Positions 43,370 through 54,780 of a DNA stretch of 64,000 nucleotides are shown one piece after another. Position numbers and translations under genes: made by a program. Source of the DNA: Styela clava (taxonomy: Eukaryota > Chordata > Ascidiacea > Stolidobranchia > Styelidae); contig NC_135263.1 of the NCBI RefSeq assembly GCF_964204865.1, positions 8,229,426 through 8,293,425 of the forward strand, written 5' to 3'. Positions within the stretch are counted from its first letter, which is position 1, and every line of letters starts with the position of its first letter. The notes below the pieces were generated by a model, which saw only the letters and a program-made list of their open reading frames with translations, ran no database searches and had not been told where the DNA came from.

Positions 43370-44290
43370 AACTCTCTTCCAGCTGTTGACCCAATTTATT
43401 TGACATGGTCTTTTTAAAATTATTTTTTTTGTCAACCACTAAGCCCTAAAGCTTCTCTTATGGATTTTTAAAAGCGTGTGCTAGAGTTCTATTCCGCAAT
43501 ATATCTTTAAAACACACTCCGAAAAAAAAAATTTTTTGCAAAAATATCTCAAAAATTTCTAAAAAAAAATTGGACCTTGAGAAATTCTGTGTACAGTAGA
43601 GGGTTAATAATTAATTCCTAATTGATTAATTTTTTTTTCAACGTTTTCGTCAAGTTTTTCCTAACACAACATCACCGAAACGCCTATTATAGCATAAATG
43701 GTTATTACTCTGAAATTCACAATTGTATTTACAGGTGTATCAAGTTCAATGCTAAAATTACTGATTTTGATGACGTCACAGCTCTTATTATTACTGCACA
43801 GACCACCCCCAACGCAAAAAAATTAAATTTTTTCGACGGAAATGCGCGTAGAACGGCGTAAACAATCCCATACGCGCATTTACGCGTTAAAATTACCATT
43901 AATTTTACGTTTTTTTAACTACAAAAAATCTCCATACTTCTGCCAACTATGGAGCAGTCGAAATCATATTTATCAAAACAACACAGCGCCAGGGATGGTC
44001 AGGGATAGTATATATGACTGAAAATACATGCTAAACCAACAATAAGTCATTATAAAGGAGTATTTCATGCCTGAGCTGAGTCGACATTTTCAGACGTGTG
44101 ACAGGCGATTTTGAAATCCACGATATTTATAGAATTCGCACTTTGCGTCACGGCTGGAAGGTTCTATCGCTTCTCTCATATCAGGCGATAACGTCAACAA
44201 AGAGCTAAGAGCGATATTAACAGTAGTTTACCGAGCACAAAATTAAGCGTAAATATTCTCTCATATGAGCTTAGCCGCTGTAAGAGGGTT
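43370..44290. mobile_element. TTAA-flanked MITE (piggyBac- or Kolobok-like), 921 bp
   Basis: TTAA occurs at 43366-43369 and 44291-44294. Inner ends AACTCTCTTCCAG and, reversed, AACCCTCTTACAG match at 11 of 13. The matching place in the previous unit (about 39,960) is uninterrupted, with a single TTAA before CATTTATG. No transposase is seen; a short open stretch at 43,622-43,861 is not convincing. Confidence 0.85.
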
Positions 44291-46380
44291 TTAACATTTA
44301 CGTGAAAATAGAGAAAGACCTACGTAACAGAAAGTTAACGACATCCCAGGGTAAATGATTTTTTTGATTCCCATAAACATCATCATTTGAGAATAGCTGA
44401 ATTACCGTAACTAACCTACCTACGAAAATGAGCTATAAGTTATTAAATTTCTTTAAAAATAACGAGCTAATGGCAAAATAATCCAGAAAATAAAAAAATA
44501 CCAATGATTTACTGCAATGCTTGAAAATCTTACTGAGAAAAAAGTGTTTATGTGGCAGGTTAATTGCCAATTGCTACGTAAAACAGAATTATTATTGACC
44601 ATTCATAAGTCATGTAAGCTTGACTCGGGATCTACCCATGAACTACCCACGCCACGCGTCAGGTGGAATTTTCTTTTTCCATGATACCCACAATACTTCT
44701 TTGACTTTCAAATTATCACTTTTCAGTTTCAGTCGCAAGGTGGTGATGATGAGCAACACTCGCCGTTCCTCTTACGAAAAGATCGGGGACTCGAAACTCG
44801 TAATTTGCAAGAATATGGCCAAGTGGGATAATAACGCAAAATTTAGCAGTCTTCAATCAATATATTTCTATACTCAAGAGTTTGGTATTGCCTAACGCAG
44901 GGATGTGCAACCTTTAATACAGGAGAACCAGATATAAATAACTTTTTGAAACAGCGGGCTGCACCTTTATTTAACTTTAATTTTCTAGTGGTTGCATGCA
45001 AAAAAAGTTTCTTTTAGTTTCCATCTTATGTCATTATTATGGATCCTTGCAGAAATAATGAGTTGAGACGCATCAATTTCTGAATAAAATTGCTATGCAA
45101 ATTTATTATCACACCGACTCTAAACGAATTCAGTGAGAAATGTGCAGTTAGTTTTTTCCCTGATATTCTTTCAAAATTTTCTTTAATGGAAGAGCTAGTA
45201 ATTCGAAGTCCATTTTACAAGTGTTCGTCTGTCAGAACCAATCGAGAAGGATATTAATTGACGCACATTTCAGAAAAAAATTGTTTGCACAAATATATTG
45301 AGACAAAAAGTGCCATAATCAAAGCCATGACTTTTTTCAAATGTAGAAAGTTATCGTTGTTGAGATGTTTTTGGTAAAAATTGTTAACATATCAGTTGGT
45401 ATTTTATAGAGAATTGTTATAAGCTACCCATAATTGACTTAGAACGACACCGATTCTGCACTTAAACGCTCCAAGGCACGCCACAACTGTTATTTTCCGT
45501 CCTGTGATCCAACATAATTCGTTGACATCAGTATTTCTTACATTGCACGGATTCCTCTGAAACCCATCAATTAGAAGAACGAGTGAGAGCCACAGTAATA
45601 CATTCATAGAAGGAAGTACCTTGAAAGTGTTACGTTTCCTTTCAGCCACAAGGTGGTGATAATGAGCAACACTAACCGTTCATCAGATCGAGAGGTCAAA
45701 GGTTCACAACTCGCAATTCAGTGAAATCTAGATAAGTGAAGAAACACCTGAATATTATTCTTTCGAAACCAATATTTTTATAGTATAAACAGGATCGCCA
45801 TAATCTGATTAATATACACCCAAAAAAAATCTTCGCTCTGAACAAAAATTAATTCTCGTAAATTCCATATCAAATAGAAGAAAATTCGAAAAAAATAACT
45901 CCAACTTATGGTTCTATATGTAGATAAGTTTTTCAATATCATATGATGTCGGTATGGTGATTGTGGATAGGAACATAATTACCGTATATATGTTTTTTCG
46001 AAGTTCATGTAACTTTATCTGTCAATATTTGAAGGAAAGTTTGTATTCTCAGAACGGGCACTTTAAATCAGAATATTCTCAACTCTCATAAATATTTACA
46101 TCTGGTACTAGAATAGTCTATTCCAATTTTATAGGTGGTTATCGATAAAAACGCAGCCGTTTTTAAACATTTTGTTCGCGCGGCTGCAAATTATCTAGGA
46201 AAAAACTCACGGCGCACATACACAAAAAAATTGCTGCCTTCAAATAAAACTCAATTTTGTGATCGTTTTTGTGTACTTTATGCCTTTTAAAGTTTGTAAA
46301 CATGTAGGCGTAAACAATAAGGGCAAACCCAACTCTTCTTCATCATCTCTGTCTGATTTTCTTTTAGAGTACGCAAAAGT

Positions 46381-48136
46381 TTTTTTTATTTTAGCCCTAT
46401 CACACTCAAGTGTCATAAGAAGATGGTACTAGTGGGGCCTGGGCCTGGTTTTACAAAAGCTGTTTTTCATTCGATCCAGCTAAAGGGCAATGCTTTTTCA
46501 ATGTAGTGTAATTTGGAAGTGAAGTTTCACCATCGTTTAAGTCTTCTTATGTTCATCGTTTTTAAAGGGGATGGCAACAACCAAATACCTAACTATTCAA
46601 AATTAGTTTAAAAATATTTTTTCAATTAGAGAATATATTTTAAACTTAAAGCCAATTTATTTTTGAAAACTACAATCTCCTGTATATTTTTGCTTCAATC
46701 ACATTTGAACTAGCGCAAATATCAGGATCTTTGTGTTCACATTTTTTGCATGCATTTGATGACCACATACTTTTACTGACCATCTTGCAAGACTGGATTC
46801 TGCAGAGATGCATTTTTTTATGGAAAGTGTGAATTCCAATGAATGCCCACAATCGTTACTAACTATTTCGGTTTTACACGCATGATAGAAGGTTGAAAAT
46901 TGATAGTTTTACTCAATATTTGTGCCACTCATTCAAAATAGCAATCGTATTTTTGCGCGAGGAAGAAAGTATATTCCGCGCGAATGTTAATAATATCCTT
47001 CATCATATATGTTTGCCAGTTGCTTTTCGACTGATAAAGTTGACTTCTCGAAATACGATTCCCCATTTTGCCACAGCCAACAATCTCGCTTTTAACATTT
47101 TTAAAGTTTACTCAATACGAGGTTAAATATTCACGCTAAAGAGGTGAAAAATAGAATTACTGAAAAACAGTATGCTGGTAAGACTGCAAAAAGAGCTCAC
47201 GTCGAATAGATATTAAATTATTATTTCATAATTTTTGTATCATTACATTCTTATAACTTTACATGTCATTATCCTACATTCAATGCGTGGACAATTTCTT
47301 GCAATTTACACCTGGTTGAAATTTTGCGATACGCAGATTTTGATATCATAACATGTACAAATATTTGCAAAAGTTTTGTTCGTTTGTTAAAATAAGTTCT
47401 GTGCAAGTAGCGAAACTCACATCAGGAATTTTATAATAAAATGTGTTGCTCTTTAATTAATATTTTTGGTTCTATTGGGTGTTTATTTATCGAGTGAGGT
47501 TGGATGATTTTAACTTCGTACATGCTAACGAAGCGCAATATCAAGGGCCATGCGATCGTTATTGAGCTGAGTTTCCATATTTATTTATTTATTCTGGGGA
47601 GAAGAATATTAATAAGACGGCTTAATCATATGACGAACCGCTCGCCCGTTTACCAGTTAATGTCGGATATGAGACTAGTTGATCAGTTATGTTTCAGGCG
47701 CATGGACTTGATGGTGGAAAAAGCCACCATCAAGTTGATTGGACTGACGAACGCCAGATAGGACCATCTCCATGTTGCGACTGGTTCATTTTTATTTATT
47801 TGGTCATTGAATAATAAGGCTACATATGTTATACATAAATTGGCATTTGGAAACTCATGTTGTGTCTGACACTGTTTAATGTCGGTTTATCATTTGTGTT
47901 GCGTACTAAAGAATACAGTAATCTAAGCAGCATATTTAACTGATTTATATTAAAAACACTATCATACAGCGTGGTCCCCAAAAAGCGGAACCATCAATTT
48001 CTCAATACTTCTACGAAAATGGAATGAATTATTCAATTTTGTCTACACCTAAACTTCTGTTTGCGTATGTTTGTACCCAAAAGGGTCGGAAAATCTAGGA
48101 CGTTTTGCACAAAAAATTCTGGAACTCTGCTGGTCA
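46381..48136. other. Unassigned DNA
   Basis: No recognisable gene. Short open readings at 46,670-46,852 (minus, Cys-containing), 46,893-47,126 (plus) and 47,504-47,761 (plus) lack any familiar motif. A perfect hairpin lies at 47,706-47,735. Confidence 0.4.
47706..47735. repeat. Perfect 12-bp hairpin, 6-nt loop
   Basis: ACTTGATGGTGG and CCACCATCAAGT are exact inverted repeats around AAAAAG. Confidence 0.7.
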
Positions 48137-48358
48137 CCCCTATCAATCCCTCAAGTCATGTCTAGATTTTTCGATATTCGTTATTCGAATATTTTGCCCA
48201 ACTCTAGTTGTTACGTGTGTTTTTGTGACGATAACTTGGTATTTTAAATTCATGCTAACTTTTGTTTCTATTTTAACTTGCGTTGTATGTGTGCGGCTCT
48301 TCTGAGGTTTGGAATTTGGCTCTGGGACTAAAAAAGATTGAGAATCACTGGCCTAGAC

Positions 48359-48825
48359 AAATAAAAAAAATATTGCCACACGCTTGTAAAAAATAAAGTT
48401 ATTTTTATTAAACTAATTATTCTGCAAATGCGATGTGTGTGCCTGTTTTAAGCAACAATTGAAACGAGGTTCCATCGTTCCCTTTTTTTTAATTTCAGTC
48501 ATAGCAGAAAATCCGCCACAGAACCATGAAGTTGCAGATAACTAGATTATTTCGATGTCTTTTGCACCGATGATTGAATAGAATTTGTAAGCAGAATCTA
48601 TAAGCCATTTGCATCTCAAGGGCTCTGTGAACACGGATTTCCTGCTCTGACGGAAATTGAGCTCCGGAACCTCATTTTAATTGTTTCTAAAAATAGGCAC
48701 ACACTTGGCATTAACATTCGCATAATAAATTTGCTTAAAGCTAACTTTATTTTTTTACAAGTGTGTCACAAATTTTTTTTATTTGCTCAGTGCGCCGCGA
48801 GCTAAAAAAAGTTTGAAAACCACTG
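48359..48825. mobile_element. Foldback MITE with hAT-like end
   Basis: Two arms of about 115 bp pair: 48,359-48,475 (containing CACACGCTTGTAAAAAATAAAG) with 48,663-48,790 in reverse. The right end reversed reads CAGTGGTTTTCAAACTTTTT, a Charlie-like terminus. The left arm lacks about the first 38 bp, where the terminus of the 34-48 kb frame abuts. Confidence 0.7.
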
Positions 48826-49447
48826 CAATAAACGATTCTCTAGAATATACACAATAATTGAAAAGCACTGATAATAACTAATTACGTAGTATACCCTATA
48901 ACACACCACCAAAACATCTGTAATTACACGATACTCAAACAGTACACCAGTAATATCATCCTATTGACTAACATTACAATCTGTAAACCTATTCTAGTCT
49001 CATAGCCATAAAGTCCGAAATAAACACACTTGGTAACTTACTTAAGAACTAGAAACAATTTTACAGACTTAAAAGACCCTAAAACACTAAAAATCTAACT
49101 AAAACAACCACAGATGCATTGCTGTAGTGTTTCTTTATAAAGCATAAATATATAAAACAAGCACGTAAATTATACAAGTTAACTGAAAAGTCTATTAGGG
49201 TAGACCCTGCGAGAGACATGTTAGCGCGACCAGCTTCACTATTCGAATGTCCTTCAAGAATGTCCGCAATGCAACGTGGTTGACAATGACGTCATAGCTC
49301 TTGATCGGCATATAGCGGCAATTCATCAACACAACATTTCCCTCTTTCTCAATCAACAAGTCATTCAAATATGTTGGTCGTCGTCTGCTGCGTCTAGGCT
49401 TTGTACAAACAGGAGATCGTCGAATTTCTACTGGAACCGATTCTTCT
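48826..49447. other. Unassigned DNA, possibly Gypsy 3' region
   Basis: This lies downstream of a minus-strand Gypsy integrase, so an LTR could be here, but I cannot delimit one. No other feature seen. Confidence 0.3.
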
Positions 49448-50300
49448 CCATATTAAAACATCTTTTCAGGTTCGCATTCATCGTCGTCTCTTCTGTTCCA
49501 AATATTCTTCGGGTTCGATAGAACACAACTTGAGGCGTTCCAAATTGTTCCATCTTCTAACTTGAAAGTGTCTCCTTCTCTGCTTATCACACATAAAGGA
49601 TCTGAAAGAGAGATTTCAATTCGTAAGATCGACTAGGACTACGGACACGAACATAGTCACCTGGTTATAAGGGATTCTTGTGAATTATATTTGCAATCAT
49701 ATTAACTCTTAGTTAATATGCTTTCGCAATATCTTTTTACTCAAATCATCAATCTCCCTTTCTTTCCCTGGTTTCAAAAAATCAATTGGAGGCAGCAACT
49801 TTTTCCCAATTATAAGTTCAGCTGGAGACAAATTTGTTAAAGAATGAGGCAAGGATTGATAATTAATTAAAATACCTCGTATAGCTTCATTGAACAGCGT
49901 CCCATCTGCAATTTGTGTTTTCAAATCTTCTTTGATACACCTGTTAAAACGTTCTACTGCTTCATTGCGTCTTGGATTAAATAGAGCTGTTCGCCGATGT
50001 TCTATACCTACATCGCGAAGATAGTTTTCCAATTCGTATGATGTCATTTGTGACCCATTATCAGTGATTAAAATTCGCGGATATAAACATCTGGAAAACA
50101 ATTCTTTTGAAATGTTTATTAGGGATTGAGTAGTCACTGTATTTGCAGCTGCAATTTCAGGCCATCTTGAGTATAAGTCGTATACAACTACAAAATATTT
50201 ATAATTCTACGGAGCTTCTTGAATTTCGCCAAAAATATCTAATTCTATCTCTTGCCAAGGACCATCAGGATATTTCAAAGGTTTCAACGGAGGTTTGAAA
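49448..50300 (-). pseudogene. Ty3/Gypsy integrase remnant
   Basis: The minus strand reads the catalytic core: first Asp in WQEIELDIFGE, a TAG stop soon after, YSRWPEIAAA, the second Asp in ILITDNGSQM, and Glu in NEAVERFNRCIKEDL, then NLSPAELIIGKKLLPP. The ORF closes at 49,709, and after a frame change the C-terminal tail continues (GDYVRVRSP, REGDTFKLEDGTIWNASSCV) to a stop near 49,448. The zinc-binding HHCC region and everything upstream are missing. It is a different family from the element at 54-60 kb. Confidence 0.8.
49698..49720. repeat. Perfect 10-bp palindrome
   Basis: CATATTAACT, loop CTT, AGTTAATATG. It overlaps the end of the integrase reading. Confidence 0.7.
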
Positions 50301-50779
50301 ATTTTCACTTATTTTTCTGCTGAAAAAATTTTCACTCACATTTATACGCCAACTTTCGCGTTGTTCATCAATTTCTGATTCTTCTTTCAGCAGTCCAGGG
50401 CACTGTTGACTAATGTGCCCTAAAGAGAGTTTCTCTCCGATTGTGTGGATGACAGTGTTGGTGGGGCAGCATGGATCTGTTTCGGGGCGACCTCTTGATG
50501 ATCGACTGTTAGTTCCCACGAGGGCCTTTTAGTGCCGAGTCATAACGGTGGGAAAGTGTTTCTAATCACGTTTTAACCGAAGTCATGAAAATTAAACATG
50601 TTTTGAAGTAGATAATAAGTTTTGGAAAGAAAATTTTAAATTAAAATTGGTGGAACTTTAACTGGAAATGAAATTTAGTTTTAAATTGGCTGGTACCAAA
50701 ACATAATCACCTTCGAAATTGGATTTCACGAAATTTATACAAGTGTACCTTGCAGAGTTTCATCCTATAAGTAGACGTT
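50301..50779. other. Unassigned DNA
   Basis: A minus-strand open reading of 84 codons (50,265-50,519) overlaps the integrase start but has no familiar motif; it does not look like the integrase zinc-binding region expected there. Confidence 0.35.
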
Positions 50780-51710
50780 AAATGTTGCGATCACTGCTAA
50801 TGGCTTGTACGATAGGGTCTTCCGCCATCCTTCGCATCAGTGTAGAAGTATGGGGTTGGCGTGTTCTTTAGCAGGCGGAGCCATGTTCACACGCGATGGC
50901 GAAGGTGACGATCAAGACGCCGGAGTTCAGTCATTGATGTTTTTCCAAGTGCATAGACGTATGATACCTTGGAGATTAGGTGGGCGCAAAGGAGGTATAG
51001 TTTTTGCTGTGGGTTTAAGGGTACCTGATACATCTGCTCAAGAACTTGATGGGGTTGAGTCCTAGCGTATTTCGTCTTCTCTGAGCACCATTATTTATGC
51101 CAAAGTGGTCCTACTTATACTCTCCTTTATGCCCCATGTTAGGAACTTCCTCTCCTTCTACCGTGATTTTCTCGTTCTTATTGACAACCCACCTTTTCCT
51201 TTTGCCATAAACCTTGATCGAGAGAGGGTGCTACATTTACTAGCGTTGGGTCGTATACCGGATAACCTTACTTCTTTCAGGAAGAGATCCACTTGGTCTT
51301 GTAGAGTTTTTCCAGTCTCCGTTGCTAATACGGCGTCGCCGGCGAGTCCTAAAGCAGGAACTCTGTAACCTTCTAGTTCCGGTCCAAGATCTTCTAAGGC
51401 CGTGAAGGTTTCATCCTATACTGCATTGAAGAGTACTGGAGACAGAGAAGTCGAATGCCTTCCTCGAGTCCATAAATACTATTTGCAACGGATTGTGTGA
51501 GTATCTAGCATTTTCCAACGGGGCTTCCAGTAGCATGATGTTTTCAGCGCATCCGTCTGTCGGTCGTAATACCCGTTGGACTGGTTTGAGAGGAAAGCAT
51601 TCCCCGAACCGCCTTCCCAGTATTGTATTTAATGTATTCAATTTTGATACGTATTTTTGCAATCTTCCGAACTCGTTATCGCCGTTACAAAAATCTCGGT
51701 ATCTGGTATA
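50780..51710 (-). pseudogene. R2-like non-LTR reverse transcriptase remnant
   Basis: On the minus strand, 51,700-51,450 reads TDGCAENIMLLEA and IVFMDSRKAFD, the palm motifs around the first catalytic Asp. The next part, in another frame, reads LSPVLFNAV, GLAGDAVLATETGKTLQDQV (the A/FADD box, here AGDA) and SGIRPNASKC. Further on come VLEQMYQVPLNPQQKLYLL, LGKTSMTELRRLD and TPTPYFYTDAKDGG. The order and the DAKDGG-type thumb motif resemble R2-clade elements. About 60 residues expected between the two palm motifs are missing (internal deletion), and several stops occur. No 28S rDNA is present around it. Confidence 0.75.
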
Positions 51711-52190
51711 AAATCCCATATAGCACAATTTTACTTCATACAATGAAAATAATTATAAAGTATAGGCCTACTAGTAAATCAAAAATACAAATTCACCGCC
51801 TCGAAATCCACGCGGAACAGTCACCGCGATTACGCCACTTGTTAAAAGAGCCGACTTTTTCAACGAAATTTTTCACTTGTGCAAATCAATCAAAGACCGG
51901 TACGGGCATATTCAAAATGTCTTGATTTATTAATTTAATTGTCTTCAATTTAAACTGCGGTTGAGTCGACAAAACAAGAGCCACTCTAAAACACCACGGC
52001 AATCCGCGGACATAAAAATGTGTGGTAAACTGCTATTTTATATATTGTTTTGATCCGTATTTTTGCTATTTTGCGAATTCGATAAATTTGAATTGTGCTT
52101 GTAACACTGGCTCCGCTAAATCGCAATGATGTCACTCCGATTATTTTTAAAGATAAAACCTTTCGAAATATCCGTAAATTTTCTGTCAAT
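51620..52190. repeat. Dispersed repeat pieces
   Basis: ATTTTGATACGTATTTTTGC near 51,636 and TTTTGATCCGTATTTTTGCT near 52,050 are related. 'CACCACGGCAATC' at 51,993 matches 4,620. The AACAGTCACCGCGATTACGC block at 51,815 matches 3,250. These look like parts of one old repeat family present twice near here and at 3.2-4.7 kb. Confidence 0.5.
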
Positions 52191-53369
52191 TCTCACGTAG
52201 TAAAAGTTATTTTAGTACCATAAAAATACATAAATAAATACAACAATTGATCGAATATACTTTAATTATCTTATATATCATCACAAACCGGGACAAAGTC
52301 GCGTTCTCAGCTTTGTTTAATGTTAACACGAAAATTATAGACGTCAATTTAAAAGTAATGGATAAAAAGGCAAATCCCGCTCACAATTGACCGTGTTTCG
52401 ATTTTAGTGAATATGTTTTAAAGGTCAAGCAAACATAATTTGTGCCGTAGGCAAACGAAATAGGCACTGTCACGGGCCTAAACAAATCTTATATTGTTTA
52501 CAGTTTTATTTTTAGTATTTTATATTGCCGCTTTTCAACTTATGGATACTTATTAGAATTCTCGCCGGGTTCATAAGCCCGTGCGTGTACGAAAATAAAA
52601 TAATTATCATAGTCATCGTGTCACAAATTTGTGATTTAGAGAGGATAAACGCCAACGTAAAGGCGTTTACGACCTAAATAATAGGTCATAATGATGAAAA
52701 CAATCGGCGATTTTCGCAAAAGGCAATTGCACGCGTTATCGGCGACTTTTTCAGTTTTCAAAAAAATTCAGAAGGGGTGGGGGCCTGGGGGGTATCTTTT
52801 TTAGATAGTTTCTGTGGTCTGAAAAGTCGAATAGGCTTCGACATAGTAAATGCTTTGATCTTTGCCCGCAAATTATGCTGGGCCTCGCACGAAATCCATA
52901 ACGTGAAAGATACGTCCAGCGGTGAAAATTGTTTTTAGATCCAGTTAATTTTTTAGCGATAACAATTAATTGTTGTAATGAAATACAGTTTGCCTCTTTC
53001 ACTTCTCTCGCAAGTGCCAACAATAACACTATTGAAAGATTTTGACAACGAGAAAACCATATTAAATTGTACAAAAGTGAATTAGTTGTGCAAAACCGTG
53101 GCGCGTGATCGGCGGTGCGTTTGAAGACGGAGTATTACCCGTGCGGGCGCGCATGTTTCACGAAAATGTGAGGTGCTCCGAAGGCGCTCTGGTCCACATT
53201 ATTGTGAGAAAACAGGTATAATATCGGTAACTATTAATCGTTTAATTGCGCTTGACTATTGCACTTTTCGGGAATAATAATTTTGTAAGGCGGAAACAAC
53301 ATGTAAAATTTTTTTTGCGAAATTATTGATGGGGCGACCGCCCCCCTCCCACCCGGGTGTCCACCCCTG
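52191..53369. other. Unassigned DNA ending in a hAT-like terminus
   Basis: No gene seen; an open minus reading at 52,751-53,074 has no motif. The last bases reversed read CAGGGGTGGACACCCGGGTG followed by GGAGGGGGGCGG, a hAT-like end at 53,369. The following 8-mer is GTGGAAAG. I did not find the left end. Confidence 0.45.
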
Positions 53370-53805
53370 GTGGAAAGTTATCTTAGTTGAGGTGTTTTCG
53401 GTATTATACGACAAGATTCATTTCCAAACACTTTGCTGTCAAATCTTATTCTAGATTAGATTTAAACAAAATCAACTGGTAGGCTGGAACCAACACTCAT
53501 TTAGCTTTTGTATCCCTTAATATTGATAATATTAAGTAATATGATATTATAATTTTTTCAAACTGCTTTCCAGTTGCCCGTTCTTACAAATTTATTAGCG
53601 TCTGCTCCGCATTTTCCTTTCAATTGTTCGCTGCTCGGCAAGTGACAGCATTCATTTTATTGTTTTGCTGATTATGGAGTCGAAATAAACTTATACTTAT
53701 ATACTTATACTTTGTGAATCGCGTTTTTCGCTTCGCTGTTAAGGCGTTGTAACGCCATAGGCATAGATAATAAATTGGACTCGAATATAAGCTTTGCAAC
53801 GCAAA
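53370..53805 (+). repeat. Displaced copy of the 36.3-36.7 kb segment
   Basis: This matches 36,276-36,640 in direct orientation (GTTTTCGGTA...AAGATTCATTTCCAAA, TTTATTAGCGTCTGCTC, AGATAATAAATTGGAC). A short A/T piece containing TATACTTATACTT is inserted at about 53,660-53,710; its reverse is at 25,620. Confidence 0.75.
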
Positions 53806-53893
53806 GGTAACCAGATAATAAACTTAATTAAAAACTAGTTTAGCTGGCCGCACACCATTCAAAATTGGCACTTCCCCCGCGGGCCGCACTTTG
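53806..53893 (-). mobile_element. hAT-like terminus
   Basis: Reversed from 53893 it reads CAGGGGTGTGCAAAGTGCGG and then CCCGCGGG. It resembles the CAGGGATGTACAACC start at 40,570 and 44,902 in the duplication units. Confidence 0.5.
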
Positions 53894-53899
53894 CACACC

Positions 53900-54120
53900 C
53901 CTGATCTAATCGATCGTGATAGGTCTGAACTCTACCGGGCTTGTTGGGGAAAGCACCTTTGGTATTAGTATTGCTCTTGATCTTCGTAGGGCTCGAGGTT
54001 GACTGCAGCTCAGCATCCACAGATTGAACATCTTCGTGATGGTGGCCAAGAGAATGAACTTCAGCACCCAAAGAGAGACACCGTCTGGAAGATGATTCAG
54101 TTAGTGTTAGTCCTTTGAGG
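53900..54120 (-). other. Possible exon, unrecognised
   Basis: An open minus-strand stretch reads SLGAEVHSLGHHHEDVQSVD and then a Ser/Thr/Lys-rich part. It has balanced, protein-like composition in an otherwise AT-rich area, so it may be a host exon just upstream of the Gypsy insertion. No family recognised. Confidence 0.2.
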
Positions 54121-54140
54121 TATCACACACAACTTTCATG

Positions 54141-54780
54141 TGAGACGACCACGTCTATAACTCTGTTTTATTCTGCATACCCATATTTATTCTTACCACT
54201 TGAGTCATTAGTGAGCAGCTGAGTATCTTTCCTTTATAGCTGTGCCGGCAGTGCCGGCAGTGTGGAATTTCCTCTGTGTTTTAGGTTATTATTATAGTGT
54301 TTGAGTGCCGTTAATCTGTGTAATTCTTGTTGTGAAATGATATTAGTAGTACAGGTTAACTGTTTTCCCAGTTTGGCATAGTTCTGTTCACTGGCTATCT
54401 TGTATTTAACGTTTCCGTAACTAGTCTACTTTCGCAGTTTATTTCCTATGCGAATTATCAGGTATATTGAGTGTTTCTCAGTAAGATAGGATTGGTGTTG
54501 TATCTTTAGTGTCATACTAGTTATTCTTATGTATTTCTAGGTATGTTTTGCCTGGTTTTTGTATATTACATGAGTGTTATCAATAGTTCATGACTGTGAC
54601 GTCATAGACCAATACCTATTTGTGTTCTGTATGTATCTGTATGGTATTTTGTACTGTGTTTTTATTTGTTTATTGTATTACTTATTGGAGTATTTGTTTA
54701 TATAATTTCTAGTTAGTTAACTTAGTTACTCTGCTGTAATTGGAACCGCAAGAAGATTATTCTGTGATTGATTGACATCT
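54141..54780 (+). repeat. 5' LTR of the Gypsy element
   Basis: It starts TGAGACGACC. A short doublet GTGCCGGCA lies near 54,243. The right border is approximate. It is preceded by TTCATG; no 3' flank survives to test a target duplication. Confidence 0.75.

Larger units (their letters stand above)
36010..46380 (+). repeat. Large tandem duplication, unit about 4.3 kb
   Basis: Ordered landmarks repeat: AAACCAATATTTTTATAGTA at 38,402, 41,440 and 45,768 (divergent at 36,956); GTGAGAGCCACAGTAATACA at 36,755, 41,250 and 45,586; a CTCGCCG/AGCAACACT block at 36,852, 40,421 and 44,751; CATCTCTGCCTGATTTTCTT at about 39,836 and 43,233. The full period is 4,328 bp (40,292 to 44,620). The unit starting at 38,402 is only 3,038 bp because it lacks one MITE and part of another. 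Outer units are partial. I see no gene in the unit. Confidence 0.9.
34137..48350. mobile_element. Possible hAT (Charlie-like) frame enclosing 14.2 kb
   Basis: CATAGGTTCTCAAAG at 34137 and, reversed from 48350, CAGTGATTCTCAATC both look like Charlie-type termini and agree at 10 of 15 positions. Flanking 8-mers GTCTAGTC (34129-34136) and GCCTAGAC (48351-48358) agree at 6 of 8 and fit the nTCTAGAn preference of hAT elements. No transposase is visible inside, and most of the interior is tandem duplication. It could equally be ends of two unrelated elements. Confidence 0.35.

Noticed and set aside
43622-43861. 79-codon reading inside the TTAA MITE
   Set aside because: Too short for a transposase and without motif; the element is non-autonomous.
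46670-47126. Two short readings with Cys residues
   Set aside because: No recognisable family, no splice context that I could support.
52751-53074. 107-codon minus reading ending in a Pro-rich tail
   Set aside because: No motif, lies beside a hAT-like end; GC-rich terminus explains the Pro run.
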